Shown here: piece after piece, positions 43,541-44,537 of the stretch
Numbering within the stretch: the stretch's first letter is position 1
Layout: each line of letters begins with the position of its first letter
Assembly: GCF_003966125.1 (NCBI RefSeq)
Contig: NZ_RXMA01000003.1
Location: forward strand, 1 to 44,537
DNA length: 44,537 nucleotides
Source of the DNA: Azospirillum griseum
GTDB lineage: Bacteria > Pseudomonadota > Alphaproteobacteria > Azospirillales > Azospirillaceae
Direction of reading: 5' to 3'
Notes under the pieces: model-generated
Seen by the model: only the letters and a program-made list of their open reading frames with translations
Told to the model about the DNA's origin: nothing
Databases searched by the model: none
Program-made: the position numbers and the translations under genes

Positions 43541-44247
43541 CACGTTGAATGGGCAAGAGGAAGGACCGGAGCAGTTCCGTCGGATTTCAGCAGGCTGATG
43601 ATGGCGTCGGCGATCATCGCCTTGTGGCGGGCGCGGGTGGCGGGGGCGGCGAGATCCTGGTGGAAAATCAGGGTGAAGGTGTGGCGGTTCGACACCCGGA
43701 AGAAACAGAAGGCGCTGATCATCAGATGCAGGTCGGTCGGTGAGATCGGGTTGCGGAACACGCCCGTCGCGCGGCCCGCGTCGAGGATCCGGCCAATCGT
43801 GTCGATCACCGTCACGTTCAGATTGGCGATGACGGTGGAATCCTTCATGTGTTCGGCGCGGTGGATGTTTTCGATGCTCACCAGCCGGATGAAATCCTCG
43901 TGCTGCTCCTGGTAATCGAAGGTGAAGTCGATCAGGGTGCGGATCGCCTGTTCCGGTTCCAGATTGTCCAGATTCAGCGTGTTTTCGATGCGGCGGATGT
44001 CGCTGTAGGCCTGCTCCAGCACGGCCAGATACAGCCCCTCCTTGCTGCCGAAATAGTAATAGATCATCCGTTTGGTGGTGCGCGTCCGCTCGGCGATGGC
44101 GTCCACCCGCCCGCCGCTGAACCCCAGATTGGCGAACTCCTCCCGCGCGACGTCCAGGATGTTTTGCCTGGTCGCTTCCGGGTTGTTCTTGCGGCCGGGC
44201 TTGGACGCGGTGGAGGCGTCGGGCGTCGTCGGGTCGTCTGCGGTCAT
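43540..44247 (-). CDS. TetR family transcriptional regulator
   Basis: The 235-residue protein has an N-terminal TetR helix-turn-helix at about residues 24-75 (RQNILDVAREEFANLGF, then TTKRMIYYYFGSKEGLYLAVL) preceded by a basic, disordered tail, and an all-helical ligand domain. The start at 44247 fits the family length; the frame is open for 39 more codons upstream without similarity. The ligand is unknown. No target gene is visible in the window: the gene to its left is convergent, so the likely target lies beyond the right edge, transcribed away from it. Confidence 0.9.
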   Translation of the reverse strand: MTADDPTTPDASTASKPGRKNNPEATRQNILDVAREEFANLGFSGGRVDAIAERTRTTKRMIYYYFGSKEGLYLAVLEQAYSDIRRIENTLNLDNLEPEQAIRTLIDFTFDYQEQHEDFIRLVSIENIHRAEHMKDSTVIANLNVTVIDTIGRILDAGRATGVFRNPISPTDLHLMISAFCFFRVSNRHTFTLIFHQDLAAPATRARHKAMIADAIISLLKSDGTAPVLPLAHST

Positions 44248-44537
44248 GCCTTCATCCCTGCGCGGTCGGGATCGCACACCCCGAAGCCCCGTGTAATGAA
44301 CCAACCGGACCAAAATCTCAATCCCGCAAACGCCGCCGGATTTGGGCGATAGCCGCCCAAACACTCAATCCTAGTAAGGACTATCGGAAATCGGATTGTT
44401 TGGTGAAGAAATCAGTTGCGGCAAAATGTACGAACTAGTACGTTCTCTTTCGAGGGCGGGCGGCACCGGAGCAGAACCACCGACAGGCCGCCCGGCGATC
44501 ACCCGGCCTATCCTGCCGCATCACCGCCCCCCCCCCC
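44248..44537. other. Noncoding right edge upstream of the TetR gene
   Basis: No gene is visible in these 290 bases. The region is relatively A/T rich around 44360-44450 and holds the palindrome described separately. A run of 11 C ends the window (44527-44537), possibly a contig edge or assembly artefact. Confidence 0.5.
44428..44445. promoter_or_regulatory. Imperfect 18-bp palindrome, candidate TetR operator
   Basis: GTACGAACTAGTACGTTC is symmetric at seven of nine base pairs about the central CTAG. This size and form suit a TetR-family operator. It lies about 180 bp upstream of the TetR ATG. A second CTAGTA occurs at 44371-44376. Confidence 0.45.

Overview
The window is GC-rich DNA with tightly packed genes from a Gram-negative bacterium: it has a TonB-dependent outer-membrane receptor, PepSY membrane proteins and a SpoIIE/HAMP sensor phosphatase. 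Gene content and codon use would fit an alphaproteobacterium of the Azospirillum/Rhodospirillales kind, but no marker gene here proves it. The main content is one large nonribosomal-peptide (NRPS) siderophore locus, about 7.36-39.05 kb, flanked by unrelated housekeeping and stress genes.

Left flank (1-7.34 kb): a bifunctional Ada regulator/methyltransferase; a membrane-bound SpoIIE-type phosphatase divergent from a single-domain response regulator; a small unknown protein; a Xi-class glutathionyl-hydroquinone reductase; and a divergent SbmA/BacA-like (YddA-type) ABC transporter.

Siderophore locus: two operons diverge from a 346-bp control region (21030-21375) with two Fur-box-like sequences, one overlapping a candidate promoter in each direction. 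The minus-strand operon (21029 down to 7362) has ten genes with mostly overlapping or near-touching ends: MbtH-like protein, 2,4-diaminobutyrate aminotransferase, a one-module NRPS (C-A-T, predicted Gly), PvdE-like exporter, hydroxyornithine N-acyltransferase, ornithine N5-monooxygenase, TonB-dependent receptor, and a DUF3649 / PepSY-TM / DUF3325 membrane set that probably handles reduction of the imported ferric complex. The plus-strand operon (21376-39048) has a Fe(II)/2-oxoglutarate hydroxylase, a 2589-residue NRPS (C-A[Asp]-T-C-A[Dab]-T-C), a second hydroxylase, a small NRPS (A[Asp]-T), and a third NRPS (C-A[OH-Orn]-T-E-C).

Together these predict a peptide with two beta-hydroxy-Asp residues, one diaminobutyrate, one D-N5-acyl-N5-hydroxyornithine and probably one Gly. 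Two hydroxycarboxylates plus one hydroxamate would give six iron donors, and beta-hydroxy-Asp would make the ferric complex photoreactive. Open puzzles are the absence of any thioesterase, a dangling C domain after the epimerase, an orphan Gly module, and an Asp module that looks as if it has lost its epimerase.

Right flank (39.2-44.5 kb): an alpha/beta hydrolase and a DHA2-type MFS exporter in the same direction as the NRPS genes, a LysR regulator divergent from an aldo/keto reductase with a clear terminator, and a TetR regulator with a candidate operator upstream. The window ends in a run of 11 C, possibly a contig edge. I saw no tRNA, rRNA, CRISPR array or insertion sequence.
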